Shown here: in pieces, positions 1-8,959 of the stretch
Position numbering within the stretch: the first letter of the stretch is position 1
How the letters are laid out: every line of letters starts with the position of its first letter
Source of the DNA: Catenovulum agarivorans YM01
Lineage (GTDB): Bacteria; Pseudomonadota; Gammaproteobacteria; Enterobacterales; Alteromonadaceae
Length of the DNA stretch: 64,000 nucleotides
NCBI RefSeq assembly: GCF_000281085.1
Contig: NZ_JH767529.1
Span: forward strand, 62,001 to 126,000
Direction of reading: 5' to 3'
Notes under the pieces: model-generated
Seen by the model: only the letters and a program-made list of their open reading frames with translations
Databases searched by the model: none
What the model was told of the DNA's origin: nothing
Translations under genes and position numbers: made by a program

Positions 1-792
1 AAAAACAATTCGTCTATCTGAGTTTTGTAAAATATACGCTTTGTCCTGCGTATGGATGCGCGGCACCACAATATGACTACCTTTAATATATCTAACTCTA
101 TATGGTGAACTAGCAGTAAATACATTGTCCAATACTTGGTTCACCCATGGCCCGGTCGCATTGATCACAGTTTTACCAATTACCTTTGAAGTTCCACCTG
201 GCTGCTGCAAGCTCAATTCCCAACAAGTATTTGAAGTGTTAGCTAGTCGAATTGGTTTGCCGCTTATACAAGGGGTGCGTGTTAAGATAGTTGCCCCACA
301 CGCGCGTGCAGCCATTGCATTTATAATCACTAACCGGGCATCATCCACCCAAGCATCGCTATATTCAAAGCCAGTAGCAAAACAGTCCTGCAAAGGTGAA
401 GCATTCGCAAAAACAACTGATTTAGATTTTTCGAAACTACTCTTGGCTAAGTGATCATAAAGATATAAACCTAAGCGAATTAACCAAGGGCTGCGCAAAT
501 ATTTCTGCTGCGGTAAACAAAAACGCATTGGCCAAACAATGTGTGGAGCGATTGTTTTTAACACCTCTCGCTCCTTTAACGCCTTTCGGACCAACAAAAA
601 CTCATATTGCTCTAAATAGCGCAAACCTCCGTGAATTAGTTTGCTACTGGCAGACGAAGTTGCGCCAGCAAGATCGCCGCTTTCACATAATAAAACGCTC
701 AACCCTCGCAGTGCCGCGTCATACGCAATCCCAACACCATTAATGCCTCCGCCGATAATCACAAGATCAAAAATTTTATGATTCACTGCCAA
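1..792 (-). CDS. glpD: Aerobic glycerol-3-phosphate dehydrogenase, 5' part (C-terminus beyond window)
   Basis: Oxidises sn-glycerol-3-phosphate to dihydroxyacetone phosphate and passes electrons to quinone at the inner membrane. About 264 residues are visible. An FAD dinucleotide-binding loop (VIIGGGINGVGIAYDAAL) lies near the start, followed by the GlpD signature SSASSKLIHGGLRYLEQYEF. Further on are the VDDARLVI stretch and INATGPWVN, both typical of the GlpD/DAO superfamily. The gene runs off the left edge, so the C-terminal domain is not seen. No ATG is available in frame. A TTG at 792 has a GGAG eight bases upstream; a GTG at 786 is the alternative, with poorer spacing. No other glp gene is visible here. 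Confidence 0.93.
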   Translation of the reverse strand, partial: MAVNHKIFDLVIIGGGINGVGIAYDAALRGLSVLLCESGDLAGATSSASSKLIHGGLRYLEQYEFLLVRKALKEREVLKTIAPHIVWPMRFCLPQQKYLRSPWLIRLGLYLYDHLAKSSFEKSKSVVFANASPLQDCFATGFEYSDAWVDDARLVIINAMAARACGATILTRTPCISGKPIRLANTSNTCWELSLQQPGGTSKVIGKTVINATGPWVNQVLDNVFTASSPYRVRYIKGSHIVVPRIHTQDKAYILQNSDRRIVF

Positions 793-1023
793 TTGCACAA
801 CTCCAATCACCGCATATATATTCAGCTTGGTAGATAAAACAGCTATAAGCAAAGTTTAGCCAACAAAAATAGTTGAATTAGTTTAAGTACATTTCCATAT
901 AACTTCGTCGCATATAATTAGTCTAAATAACTATACATATAACCCACCAAAAAACATTTCTCTGACTAATATTTAATTAACACAGCGCAAAGTTCCGTCA
1001 GCCTTTAGCAAAGGATATGCATC

Positions 1024-3012
1024 ATGTTTAAAAACTTAACCTTTAAACAAAAACTTTTGACCTTAGTCTTCATTCCTGTTGTCGCGTTTTTGTACTTGGA
1101 TGCCAGCAGTATTCAAACTGACATCGACACAATGACTAATGCCAAACGACTAATTACAACGACCGAGTTAACGAATATCAATTCGAAACTAGTGCATGAA
1201 TTACAAAAAGAGCGAGGTTTAAGTGCGTCATATTTTGGCGCAAAAGGTGAGCAATTTTCCCACGAGTTACTACAACAAAGAAAATTGACAGATCAGGCAA
1301 TTAACACTTTTAATCAACACATTGATGATAAAAATCAATTCAGTTCAGCTGCTAATGATGTACTAGCTCAAACCACTCGAGAACTGACTCAATTAACTCG
1401 AAAACGTCAAGAAGTAGATGAGCTATCAATTCCATTAAGCAGCGCTTTAAGCTACTACACAGGCATTAATACGCTGTTATTGTCAACGGCAGCGTTGCAG
1501 GCTCAATTCAGTGATAACGCCAGCATCACACAAATATCCTCTGCTTATTACAGCTTTTTGCAAGCCAAAGAGCGAGCAGGCATAGAGCGTGCAGTATTAG
1601 CGAATACCTTTGCCAACCAACAATTTGCCAATGGCAATTACCAAAAATTTATCAGTTTAGTCGCTGAGCAAGACGCATTTTTTAGCCAGTTTTCTGCATT
1701 AGCACCATCACGCCTGTTACAAGCTCTTCAGTTGGCTCAGCGAAATGACGCATTCAAACAAGTTGCAAGCATGCGCAAACAAGCAATGACAGCCGAAGTG
1801 GAAATGCTGCAAAGGTTAGATGCTGCAACTTGGTTTGGACAAGCGACAGTTCGTATCAATGAATTGAAAAAAATTGACGATTTAATTGCTGACACTCTTT
1901 TACAGCAGAGCCATAGCTCGCTTAACCAAGCGCAAAATCAACTCTACTTAAAAATAATTTGGAGTATTGTAATTGTTGGTTTTGTGAGTTGGTTGACCTG
2001 GTCGATCACCCGAATTGTAGGTGCACAAGTAAACGATATAGACCAGACAATGAGCCAAGTCAGAGATAACCAAACCCTGTTTGTACGTACGAAAGTTTTG
2101 TCAAACGATGAACTAGGCCATATCGCAGGTTCAATCAATTCAATGCTTGGCACTTTTGCCGATGCTTTGGGAAAAATTAGAACAGCAGCGAGTGAACTGT
2201 CTGTATCGGCGAATCAATCTAAAGTGTCAGTAACAGATAGCCATAAAGTCATTCAAAATCAACAGTTATCTACCAATCAAATTGCAGCAGCAATTGAAGA
2301 AATGTCGACCGCAGTACAGCAAGTCGCACAAGACATAGTCATTACCGCTAACGAAGCTCAGAACGCTTATCAACTTGGTTTAAGTGGCCAGAAAACCATG
2401 AGCCAGTCATATAAGGCTATTTACGCTTTAATTGATGAAGTGGCGACTTTAAATGTGGAAATATCTGCGCTAAATGAAAAAAGCCATGATATAGCCAAAA
2501 TGGTAGATATTATTAAAAATGTCTCTGAACAAACGAATTTACTAGCACTCAACGCGGCAATTGAAGCCGCTCGAGCCGGCGAGCACGGCCGAGGCTTTTC
2601 AGTTGTTGCTGACGAAGTCAGAACATTAGCGATGCGTACCCAAGAATCAACTTCAGAAATTGAAAGCATTATCTTCCAGCTACAAACTGGTACACAAAAA
2701 TCATTTGATGTGATTAAACAGTGTCAAGAAAAAGCGTCAACAGTGACCTCTAGTGCTAAACAAGTAGATGAATTTTTACATAAGATAAATGCAGCCTTTA
2801 ACAAAATATCAGAAATGACAGAACAAATAGCCACAGCAGCTGAAGAGCAAGTAGCTGTTGTCAACGATATTACAGTGCATATCAATGAAATAGACGGCCA
2901 AAGCCATGACGTAGTTAAACACTCTAACGAGATCACGCAAGGGTCAAATGTACAAGCTAAGCTTGCATACGATTTAAATGAATTGGTAAAAAGATTTAAG
3001 CTAGATAGTTAA
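1024..3012 (+). CDS. Methyl-accepting chemotaxis protein with NIT sensor domain
   Basis: Transmembrane chemoreceptor of 662 residues. TM1 lies around residues 10-28. The periplasmic region (about 35-300) contains [12 protein letters not shown] and a later [16 protein letters not shown] stretch, as in NIT (nitrate/nitrite-sensing type) domains. TM2 is near 308-328, then a HAMP linker and a full cytoplasmic signalling hairpin whose tip reads [19 protein letters not shown]. The tip is the conserved CheA/CheW-binding region. There is no C-terminal WxxF tether for CheR. Start ATG has AAAGGA nine bases upstream. It stands alone between glpD and a convergent HDOD pseudogene. The ligand cannot be told from sequence; NIT does not guarantee nitrate. 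Confidence 0.93.
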   Translation: MFKNLTFKQKLLTLVFIPVVAFLYLDASSIQTDIDTMTNAKRLITTTELTNINSKLVHELQKERGLSASYFGAKGEQFSHELLQQRKLTDQAINTFNQHIDDKNQFSSAANDVLAQTTRELTQLTRKRQEVDELSIPLSSALSYYTGINTLLLSTAALQAQFSDNASITQISSAYYSFLQAKERAGIERAVLANTFANQQFANGNYQKFISLVAEQDAFFSQFSALAPSRLLQALQLAQRNDAFKQVASMRKQAMTAEVEMLQRLDAATWFGQATVRINELKKIDDLIADTLLQQSHSSLNQAQNQLYLKIIWSIVIVGFVSWLTWSITRIVGAQVNDIDQTMSQVRDNQTLFVRTKVLSNDELGHIAGSINSMLGTFADALGKIRTAASELSVSANQSKVSVTDSHKVIQNQQLSTNQIAAAIEEMSTAVQQVAQDIVITANEAQNAYQLGLSGQKTMSQSYKAIYALIDEVATLNVEISALNEKSHDIAKMVDIIKNVSEQTNLLALNAAIEAARAGEHGRGFSVVADEVRTLAMRTQESTSEIESIIFQLQTGTQKSFDVIKQCQEKASTVTSSAKQVDEFLHKINAAFNKISEMTEQIATAAEEQVAVVNDITVHINEIDGQSHDVVKHSNEITQGSNVQAKLAYDLNELVKRFKLDS

Positions 3013-3034
3013 ACAATGGCAGGCAAGTCAATAG

Positions 3035-3065
3035 TAGACAAGTCTATAAATATAGGTCTTGTCTA
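3035..3065. repeat. Inverted repeat between convergent genes
   Basis: TAGACAAG (3035-3042) pairs perfectly with CTTGTCTA (3058-3065), and inside it CTATA pairs with TATAG around a 2-base centre. It lies just downstream of the chemoreceptor and overlaps the last codons of the convergent HDOD reading frame. No T-tract follows, so it is at best a weak or factor-assisted terminator. Confidence 0.4.
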
Positions 3066-3889
3066 ATATCTTCTTTTAATTCTTGATAATCATCATCCGA
3101 CAAACTTAAGGTTTCTAGCACAGCCTCTTTCACATAAACCCAGTCGTAAGCTGCAACATAACGCTTTTCAGTGTGCTGAATATTCTCGGCAATTTTTAAG
3201 ATGGCGTATGACAATTTATCTTCGTAAAAATTACCAGCAGCTAAGAAATTCAATTCATGTTGACGCAAAATTAAATTGCAAATGTTCTGGGGCAAATGCC
3301 AAGCAGTCGCTAAATAATAACCCACGACAACATGGTTGGTTTGATAAACTTTTTCTTCTAACTGAGTTAAACAAACATCATAATTTTTATTGGCTGCAGC
3401 GAGCACTTTGACGTAATTATCATATTTGACCGCCATAGCAGGAATACCGCCCCCAGCAAATAAACCCAAAGTATGTAGGTTTTCTACCGGAATCTGCTCT
3501 TTGTACCTCTGCCCAATATACAAAGCAATATTAGCAACTTCTGCACTTGTATCCCAAAAGCGTTCTAAGCTAATGCAGCAAGATTTTTGCTCAAATGCTT
3601 CTTTTAGTTTTAACCCACGAATTAACGCCAAAACGCCATCTGCACCAATAAACATTACCGCTTGTTTAATATCAGTTACGCTACGCGCTAAACCAAATGC
3701 CGGGCTATTAATTATTTTTAATACCGACGCCGCAATACCAATATCTTGCGCGATTGTATTCGCTAATTAGCCAACGTCGGGCTCAGGTTTATTCAACTCT
3801 CGCTCTAACTCAAATAAAATAGATGGGTGAGGCGGTATAATGAAACTACTTTTTACATCTTCCAAAATAGCATGATTTATTTCAAACAT
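3044..3889 (-). pseudogene. HDOD-domain protein interrupted by an in-frame TAA
   Basis: The reading frame runs from an ATG at 3889 to a TAG at 3044 (281 codons before the stop), with a TAA at codon 41 (3767-3769). Upstream residues (HPSILFELERELNKPEPDVG) and downstream residues (LANTIAQDIGIAASVLKIIN) join into a continuous HDOD start without any frame change. A CAA (Gln) at the TAA would restore a typical sequence. The rest is normal HDOD, with NSPAFGL, GLFAGGGIPAM and a degenerate HD core. HDOD proteins are signalling adaptors related to HD hydrolases. Translation could restart at an internal ATG (3655), but that product would lack the first helices. Whether the stop is a real mutation, a read-through codon or a sequencing error is not decidable here. 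Confidence 0.8.
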
Positions 3890-3966
3890 ACGCTGCAACA
3901 CCACCTTTTTATCTTAGTCATAAACAGTATAGTCAAGTAAATGCTATGACGGAGCACACAATGAAG

Positions 3967-5373
3967 TTAAGTATAACTATGTAGTAATAAATGTACCCAT
4001 ATGCTTAAACCGTATCCTAATGCAATTACAGGTGTCCACTTTAAGTGGCCCAAAAAAGTATAATAACCACGAGCTTGTCCCATTAATGCGACACCAGCAG
4101 CAGAACCAATAGATAACATACTGCCGCCAACTCCTGTTGTTAATGTGACGAGTAACCATTGCATGTGTGACATTTCCGGATTCATAGTTAACACAGCAAA
4201 CATCACTGGTATGTTGTCAACGAGCGCCGATAAAACACCAACTAAAATGTTCGCTTGTGTCGCGCCTAATTCACCGTACATAAAATTGGATATAGACGCC
4301 AAATAGCCAATAAAACCTAAACCACCAACCGACAAAATGACCCCATAAAAGAAGAATAAGGTATCCCACTCTGAACCAGCTATTTTCTTAAATACGTCAA
4401 ACTGATAGGGATTGGCGTTGCCTGCTGGCGGATTATCTGTGTGTATTTCCCATTTTTTACATTTTTGGCTTAAACAATAAGCATACAACTTCAAATATCC
4501 CAATCCTAACATCATGCCAAAAACAGGAGGAATATGTAAAAAGCTGTGAAAACTAACAGCTGTAACAATAGTTAATAAAAACAAAGCGACTATGGTTAAA
4601 CCACCTGGTTTAAGTACATCTGCTCTAAGTTTAGCGCCTTTTGGTGTGCCCGCAGGTAAGGCAAATTGCATAATTGCCGCAGGAACAACAAAATTCACCA
4701 CAGCAGGCGCAAATAATGCAAAAAACTCTGAGAATTCGACTATGCCCTTTTGCCAAACCATTAGTGTAGTGATATCACCAAACGGGCTAAACACCCCACC
4801 AGCGTTAGCAGCAACTACTATATTTATGCAAGCTAAACCAACAAATTTGGGTCTATCTTTACCGACAGCTAATACAACGGCACACATAATTAATGCTGTG
4901 GTTAAATTATCCGCCACAGGTGAAATGCAAAACGCTAACCAACCTGTTAGCCAAAATAGAGCTTTGTAACTTAACCCTGCTGCAACCAGCCTATTGCGTA
5001 AATCTTCAAACACACCACGTTCTAACATGGCATTAATGTAGGTCATTGCAACTAATAAGAAGAAGAATAACTCAGCATATTCTAAAAAGTTATGCCGGAT
5101 AGCTGATTCAACTTCATGTGAAAATCCTTGATTGCCATAAACAATCGCGATCAAAATCCAAATAATGCCAGCAGATAACATCACAGGTTTAGATTTTCTA
5201 AGGTGCAGTTTTTCTTCAAGAATGACAAAAAGATAGGCACAAACAAATACCATTATAGCGGTATACCCCAACCAATGATTGATCAAACTGGGTACAACCT
5301 CAGAACTTGCAGCGTACGAATTAAACGGCAGAACAGCGAACAACCAACTAATAATCACAAAAAGTTTGCGCAT
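3967..5373 (-). CDS. nhaD: NhaD-type sodium:proton antiporter
   Basis: Inner-membrane Na+/H+ antiporter of the ion-transporter superfamily, 468 residues, close to the usual NhaD length in marine gammaproteobacteria. It starts with a signal-like segment (MRKLFVIISWLFAVLPFNSYAA), then about a dozen hydrophobic helices. Diagnostic segments include CISPVADNLTTALIMCAVV, NAGGVFSPFGDITTLMVWQ and SALVDNIPVMFAVLTMNP, which carry the conserved polar residues inside membrane helices. The ATG at 5373 follows AGAGGA with five bases between. It is monocistronic, with tRNA-Leu upstream. It probably supports sodium homeostasis in salty or alkaline water (inference from the family). Confidence 0.94.
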   Translation of the reverse strand: MRKLFVIISWLFAVLPFNSYAASSEVVPSLINHWLGYTAIMVFVCAYLFVILEEKLHLRKSKPVMLSAGIIWILIAIVYGNQGFSHEVESAIRHNFLEYAELFFFLLVAMTYINAMLERGVFEDLRNRLVAAGLSYKALFWLTGWLAFCISPVADNLTTALIMCAVVLAVGKDRPKFVGLACINIVVAANAGGVFSPFGDITTLMVWQKGIVEFSEFFALFAPAVVNFVVPAAIMQFALPAGTPKGAKLRADVLKPGGLTIVALFLLTIVTAVSFHSFLHIPPVFGMMLGLGYLKLYAYCLSQKCKKWEIHTDNPPAGNANPYQFDVFKKIAGSEWDTLFFFYGVILSVGGLGFIGYLASISNFMYGELGATQANILVGVLSALVDNIPVMFAVLTMNPEMSHMQWLLVTLTTGVGGSMLSIGSAAGVALMGQARGYYTFLGHLKWTPVIALGYGLSIWVHLLLHSYT

Positions 5374-5543
5374 ATTTATCCTCTAAAATCCAAATAGTAT
5401 AGACTAGATATACAAGCTGATATGACATTAAAATTATATTGTGTAACACACGAAAATAATATGAATAGCCGAAGTCTATGAAGCTGAGAAAAATATAACG
5501 TAAGTTTTGTTGAATGAGTTTTAAAATAGAAAGAGAATACATG

Positions 5544-5628
5544 GTGCCTAGGGACGGACTCGAACCGTCACGGGTTTAACCCCGGCGGATTTTGAATCCG
5601 CTGCGTCTACCAATTTCGCCACCCAGGC
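5544..5628 (-). tRNA. tRNA-Leu (anticodon CAA)
   Basis: 85-base gene with encoded CCA at 5544-5546. The 7-bp acceptor pairs GCCTGGG with CCTAGGC (one G-T pair). The D arm is GGTGGCGAAATTGGTAGAC, the anticodon loop TTCAAAA (anticodon CAA), and there is a long type II variable arm and a GGTTCGAGTCC T arm. The long variable arm and D-arm sequence identify Leu. Confidence 0.96.
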
Positions 5629-5658
5629 ATAGGTGAGAACTCTTAAAGAGTGACGCGC

Positions 5659-5686
5659 ATTATACAAAGCCAACATTTGCAAGCAA
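5659..5686 (-). promoter_or_regulatory. sigma-70-type promoter of tRNA-Leu
   Basis: On the minus strand, TTGCTT (5686-5681) is followed after 16 bases by a perfect TATAAT (5664-5659), then a GC-rich GCGCGTC discriminator. The GC-rich discriminator is typical of stringently controlled stable-RNA promoters. Confidence 0.7.
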
Positions 5687-5827
5687 GTACTTTTTTATAA
5701 TTAGTGATTTAAATGCTTAAATATCAAGCAAACACAAACAAAACAACAAATTTATCAGCAGTAACTAGCCATCAAACAAGCTTAATAGGTACAATGCTCA
5801 CGCAATTTCTTAGCCGATAAATAAATT

Positions 5828-6343
5828 ATGTCAGAACAAACTCCCGCAAACGCCCAATCACAAGTACAACGTGCCGGACTTATTCGCCGTATCGGCGCTT
5901 GGGTTTACGACGGGCTCATTATCATTGCCATTATGTTATTAGCATCTTCGCTTGGTTTAGCTGTTTTAAGTGGTTTTGAGTCCGCTGGGATAATTGTTCT
6001 TGGCGTTGAGGGTGATATTTCTGAATACGCACGTAACAACCTTATTTATCAAATTTATTTGGCTGTTTGTTTTGTTGGTTTTTACGTTTGGTTTTGGCGC
6101 CGTGGCGGTCAAACCGCAGGAATGAAAACTTGGCGTCTGCAGCTACGCAGTTTAAATGGCAAACAGCTTAGCCATGCACAATGTTTAATTCGTTTGGCTT
6201 GTTCACTTGGTGGTTTAAGTAATCTTTGGGTTATTTTACCTTGGAGCGGTAAACGTGCACTGCACGATATTGCATCCAAAACCGAAGTTGTTGTGCTTTC
6301 CAAAGATCAAAACAAACACGTTAACTGGAAAGGTTATATGTAG
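5828..6343 (+). CDS. RDD-family membrane protein
   Basis: 171 residues with the RDD signature near the N-terminus (RAGLIRRIGAWVYDGLIIIA; the aspartate lies in the first membrane helix) and about three hydrophobic segments (roughly 27-50, 75-95 and 120-140). GMKTWRLQLRS after the second helix is also typical of the family. The function is generally unknown; some distant relatives affect ion or osmotic tolerance. ATG at 5828 is preceded by a weak ribosome site (GATAAATAA). The last codons overlap a 7-bp hairpin (GGAAAGG 6327-6333 with CCTTTCC 6344-6350) that has no T-tract. It is a single gene between tRNA genes. Confidence 0.85.
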   Translation: MSEQTPANAQSQVQRAGLIRRIGAWVYDGLIIIAIMLLASSLGLAVLSGFESAGIIVLGVEGDISEYARNNLIYQIYLAVCFVGFYVWFWRRGGQTAGMKTWRLQLRSLNGKQLSHAQCLIRLACSLGGLSNLWVILPWSGKRALHDIASKTEVVVLSKDQNKHVNWKGYM

Positions 6344-6481
6344 CCTTTCCACATTCTGAATAACTCTGTGCATAAAGGGTGCAAAAGGGTTGAATAACTT
6401 CTGGATAAAACAGGTATAAAATAAAACTGTGGAAAAGTTTGTGGATAATCAGTTGATTTATTTTGGATAAACTTGAATAAG

Positions 6482-6557
6482 TGGTGGACGCTACTGGACT
6501 TGAACCAGTGACCCTCGCCTTGTAAGGGCGATGCTCTCCCAACTGAGCTAAGCGTCC
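6482..6557 (-). tRNA. tRNA-Val (anticodon TAC), second copy in the unit
   Basis: 76 bases with encoded CCA. GGACGCT acceptor, TTAGCTCAGTTGGGAGAGC D arm, TTACAAG anticodon loop region (anticodon TAC), GGTTCAAGTCC T arm. The gene body is identical to the copy at 6585-6660. The promoter sits upstream of the other copy, so this is the distal gene of a two-gene transcript. Confidence 0.97.
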
Positions 6558-6584
6558 ATCTAAAAAGACAACACACAAGAAGGA

Positions 6585-6660
6585 TGGTGGACGCTACTGG
6601 ACTTGAACCAGTGACCCTCGCCTTGTAAGGGCGATGCTCTCCCAACTGAGCTAAGCGTCC
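6585..6660 (-). tRNA. tRNA-Val (anticodon TAC), first copy in the unit
   Basis: 76 bases with encoded CCA, identical in body to the downstream copy, separated from it by 27 bases. Transcribed away from gltX. Tandem tRNA-Val genes divergent from gltX are also seen in enteric bacteria. Confidence 0.97.
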
Positions 6661-6705
6661 ATCTTTTGCTTCATGGTTAACACCATGTCGCTGTGTGTGG
6701 TGCGC

Positions 6706-6733
6706 ATTATAGGGATGCGCGCAAAACTGTCAA
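6706..6733 (-). promoter_or_regulatory. sigma-70-type promoter of the tRNA-Val pair
   Basis: Minus strand TTGACA (6733-6728), 16-base spacer, TATAAT (6711-6706), then a GCGCACC discriminator. Both hexamers are perfect; the GC-rich discriminator suggests ppGpp-sensitive control as for other stable RNA genes. Confidence 0.85.
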
Positions 6734-6908
6734 CACTAAATCTGAAAAAAAATACGCTTTTGTTTCAAACGAACAAAAATTCAGCGAAAAACGCAAAATA
6801 TCAACAAATAAAGGCTCAACGACCGAAAATCCGATTAGGCAACTGCCTTTAGCATTGCTAAAATGCCCACCTTGATATTTGCTAACTTCAATTTTGTGGA
6901 AGACAAAA

Positions 6909-8318
6909 ATGACGATTAAAACACGTTTTGCACCTAGCCCGACTGGTTATTTGCATGTTGGTGGTGCTCGTACCGCCCTTTATTCTTGGTTATTTGCCAA
7001 AGCTAACCAAGGCGAATTTGTATTACGTATAGAAGATACAGATTTAGAACGTTCAACCCAACAAGCTATTGATGCCATTATGGATGGTATGAACTGGTTA
7101 GGCTTAGAGTGGAACGAAGGCCCATATTACCAAACTAAACGTTTTGACCGTTATAAAGCTTTAATTCAACAATTATTGGAAGAAGGCAAAGCATACAAAT
7201 GTTTCACCACACCAGCGGAATTAGACGAAATGCGTGAAAAACAAATGGCTGCGGGTGAAAAACCTAGATACAACGGTTTGTGGCGTGATAGAACTGATCA
7301 CCCAACAGATCAACCATATGTTATTCGTTTCAAAAATCCACTTGAAGGTTCTGTGGTATTTGACGATAAAATTCGCGGTAAAATTGAAGTTGCCAATAAA
7401 GAATTAGACGACTTAGTTATTTTGCGCTCTGACGGCGCACCTACTTATAACTTCTGTGTTGTGGTAGACGACTGGGATATGGGCATTACCCATGTTGTTC
7501 GTGGTGAAGACCATATTAACAACACCCCACGCCAAATTAATATTTTACAAGCTTTAGGTGCACCTGTGCCTACTTATGCTCATGTTTCTATGATTTTGGG
7601 TGACGACGGTAAAAAACTATCTAAACGCCATGGTGCAGTTAGTGTTATGCAATACCGTGACGAAGGCTATTTACCTCAAGCTTTATTAAACTATCTAGTG
7701 CGTTTAGGTTGGTCTCATGGTGACCAAGAAATTTTCAGCCTAGAAGAAATGATTAATTTGTTCTCATTAGAAGCTATTAATAAAGCCGCTTCTGCTTTTA
7801 ACACTGAAAAATTGATTTGGTTAAACCAACACTATATTAAAACCTCAGCGGTTGAAGAAGTGATTGAACATTTACAGTGGCATTTACAAGAACAAAAGTT
7901 AGATGTGTCGAACGGCCCAGCTTTAGCTGACGTAATTAAAATTCAAGCCGACAGAGTAAAAACCTTAAAAGAGTTTGTCGAAATATCTCGCTACTTCTTT
8001 GAAGATTTTGCTGAGTTTGAAGCAAATGCTGCGAAAAAACATTTACGCCCTGTTGCTAAAGAGCCTCTACAATTAGTTAAACAAAAACTAGCAGACTTAG
8101 CAGATTGGTCACCTGAATCAATTCAAGCAGCGATTAACCAAACAGCAGAAGACTTATCTGTTGGTATGGGTAAAGTAGGTATGCCACTGCGTGTTGCAGC
8201 AACAGGTGGTGGTAACTCACCTTCGTTAGATGTTACTTTAGCGTTAATAGATAGACAAAAAATAATCAATCGAATCGACTTGGCACTCGAGTTTATAAAT
8301 AATCGAGAAAATGCATAA
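6909..8318 (+). CDS. gltX: Glutamyl-tRNA synthetase
   Basis: Class I aminoacyl-tRNA synthetase charging tRNA-Glu with glutamate; 469 residues (E. coli 471). The HIGH-type motif is [20 protein letters not shown] near the N-terminus, the glutamate-pocket region is [13 protein letters not shown], and the KMSKS-type loop is [16 protein letters not shown]. The C-terminal anticodon-binding region is complete. The ATG at 6909 ([11 protein letters not shown]) has GGAAG at proper spacing and gives the usual N-terminus; a longer TTG-initiated frame from 6879 only adds ten non-conserved residues. A tRNA operon that includes three copies of its own substrate tRNA lies directly downstream. Confidence 0.98.
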   Translation: MTIKTRFAPSPTGYLHVGGARTALYSWLFAKANQGEFVLRIEDTDLERSTQQAIDAIMDGMNWLGLEWNEGPYYQTKRFDRYKALIQQLLEEGKAYKCFTTPAELDEMREKQMAAGEKPRYNGLWRDRTDHPTDQPYVIRFKNPLEGSVVFDDKIRGKIEVANKELDDLVILRSDGAPTYNFCVVVDDWDMGITHVVRGEDHINNTPRQINILQALGAPVPTYAHVSMILGDDGKKLSKRHGAVSVMQYRDEGYLPQALLNYLVRLGWSHGDQEIFSLEEMINLFSLEAINKAASAFNTEKLIWLNQHYIKTSAVEEVIEHLQWHLQEQKLDVSNGPALADVIKIQADRVKTLKEFVEISRYFFEDFAEFEANAAKKHLRPVAKEPLQLVKQKLADLADWSPESIQAAINQTAEDLSVGMGKVGMPLRVAATGGGNSPSLDVTLALIDRQKIINRIDLALEFINNRENA

Positions 8319-8325
8319 TTTTTTG

Positions 8326-8354
8326 TTGACATGATAGGTCGGGGTGCATAGAAT
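8326..8354 (+). promoter_or_regulatory. Strong stable-RNA promoter for tRNA-Ala/Glu operon
   Basis: TTGACA (8326-8331), 17-base spacer, TAGAAT (8349-8354), then the GC-rich discriminator GCGCCCCGCG. It lies 7 bases after the gltX stop codon, so the tRNA genes have their own promoter although gltX read-through is possible. Confidence 0.85.
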
Positions 8355-8406
8355 GCGCCCCGCGTTGAAGGGAAAGCCTTTCTTACAAAGGACTACCTAA
8401 GCAAGA

Positions 8407-8482
8407 GGGGCTATAGCTCAGCTGGGAGAGCGCAACACTGGCAGTGTTGAGGTCAGCGGTTCGATCCCGCTTAGCTCCACCA
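8407..8482 (+). tRNA. tRNA-Ala (anticodon GGC)
   Basis: 76 bases with encoded CCA. GGGGCTA acceptor, TAGCTCAGCTGGGAGAGC D arm, CTGGCAG anticodon loop (anticodon GGC), GGTTCGATCCC T arm. The G-T pair near the acceptor end is the alanine identity element region. First gene of the tRNA operon. Confidence 0.97.
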
Positions 8483-8543
8483 AGTTTTTGCTTAACTTCA
8501 ATGTAATGGCCTAACAACTTTTTGTTGTTCTGAAATACTCAGC

Positions 8544-8619
8544 GTCCCATTCGTCTAGAGGCCTAGGACACCGCCCTTTCACGGCGGTAACAGGGGTTCG
8601 AATCCCCTATGGGACGCCA
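8544..8619 (+). tRNA. tRNA-Glu (anticodon TTC), copy 1
   Basis: 76 bases with encoded CCA. GTCCCAT acceptor, TCGTCTAGAGGCCTAGGAC D arm, CCTTTCACG anticodon loop region (anticodon TTC), GGTTCGAATCC T arm. Identical in body to the next two copies. Confidence 0.97.
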
Positions 8620-8646
8620 ACATTTTTGATTTGTAAGTTCCTAAGT

Positions 8647-8722
8647 GTCCCATTCGTCTAGAGGCCTAGGACACCGCCCTTTCACGGCGGTAACAGGGGT
8701 TCGAATCCCCTATGGGACGCCA
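8647..8722 (+). tRNA. tRNA-Glu (anticodon TTC), copy 2
   Basis: Identical to copies 1 and 3 across the gene. The spacer before it ends in AAGTTCCTAAGT, shared almost exactly with the spacer before copy 3, so the duplication unit included part of the spacer. Confidence 0.97.
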
Positions 8723-8755
8723 TTTACAATTTATAAATCACGCAAGTTCCTAAGC

Positions 8756-8831
8756 GTCCCATTCGTCTAGAGGCCTAGGACACCGCCCTTTCACGGCGGT
8801 AACAGGGGTTCGAATCCCCTATGGGACGCCA
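8756..8831 (+). tRNA. tRNA-Glu (anticodon TTC), copy 3
   Basis: Third identical copy, last gene of the tRNA operon. No convincing GC-rich hairpin plus T-tract follows it before the next gene at 8960. Confidence 0.97.
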
Positions 8832-8959
8832 TTTCGCGTTAAAAAATCCCTTTATATATTTCACCAACAGTTTCACACTTCTGTAATTGATAGTCGCTTT
8901 TCTGCCAATCTTTGCCATAATAAACAAATTATCATCGGTGCATATAAGCAGGAGTACGG

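Noticed and set aside
960-1023. Possible c-di-GMP (GEMM) riboswitch before the chemoreceptor
   Set aside because: CACAGCGCAAAG resembles part of the motif but the paired stems and the conserved tetraloop/receptor are missing.
5348-5542. 64-codon minus-strand frame before nhaD
   Set aside because: It overlaps the nhaD start and ribosome site, has no ribosome site of its own, and is AT-rich spacer.
6327-6350. Hairpin at the end of the RDD gene as a terminator
   Set aside because: The 7-bp stem spans the stop codon and no T-tract follows, so it was noted but not called.
6693-6875. 60-codon frame between tRNA-Val and gltX
   Set aside because: Starts inside the tRNA-Val promoter, Lys-rich from AT-rich leader DNA, no family resemblance.
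8544-8831. Three regularly spaced ~76-base repeats that could suggest a CRISPR array
   Set aside because: Each repeat is a complete tRNA-Glu with CCA, about 103-109 bases apart, and spacers are not unique protospacer-like sequences.
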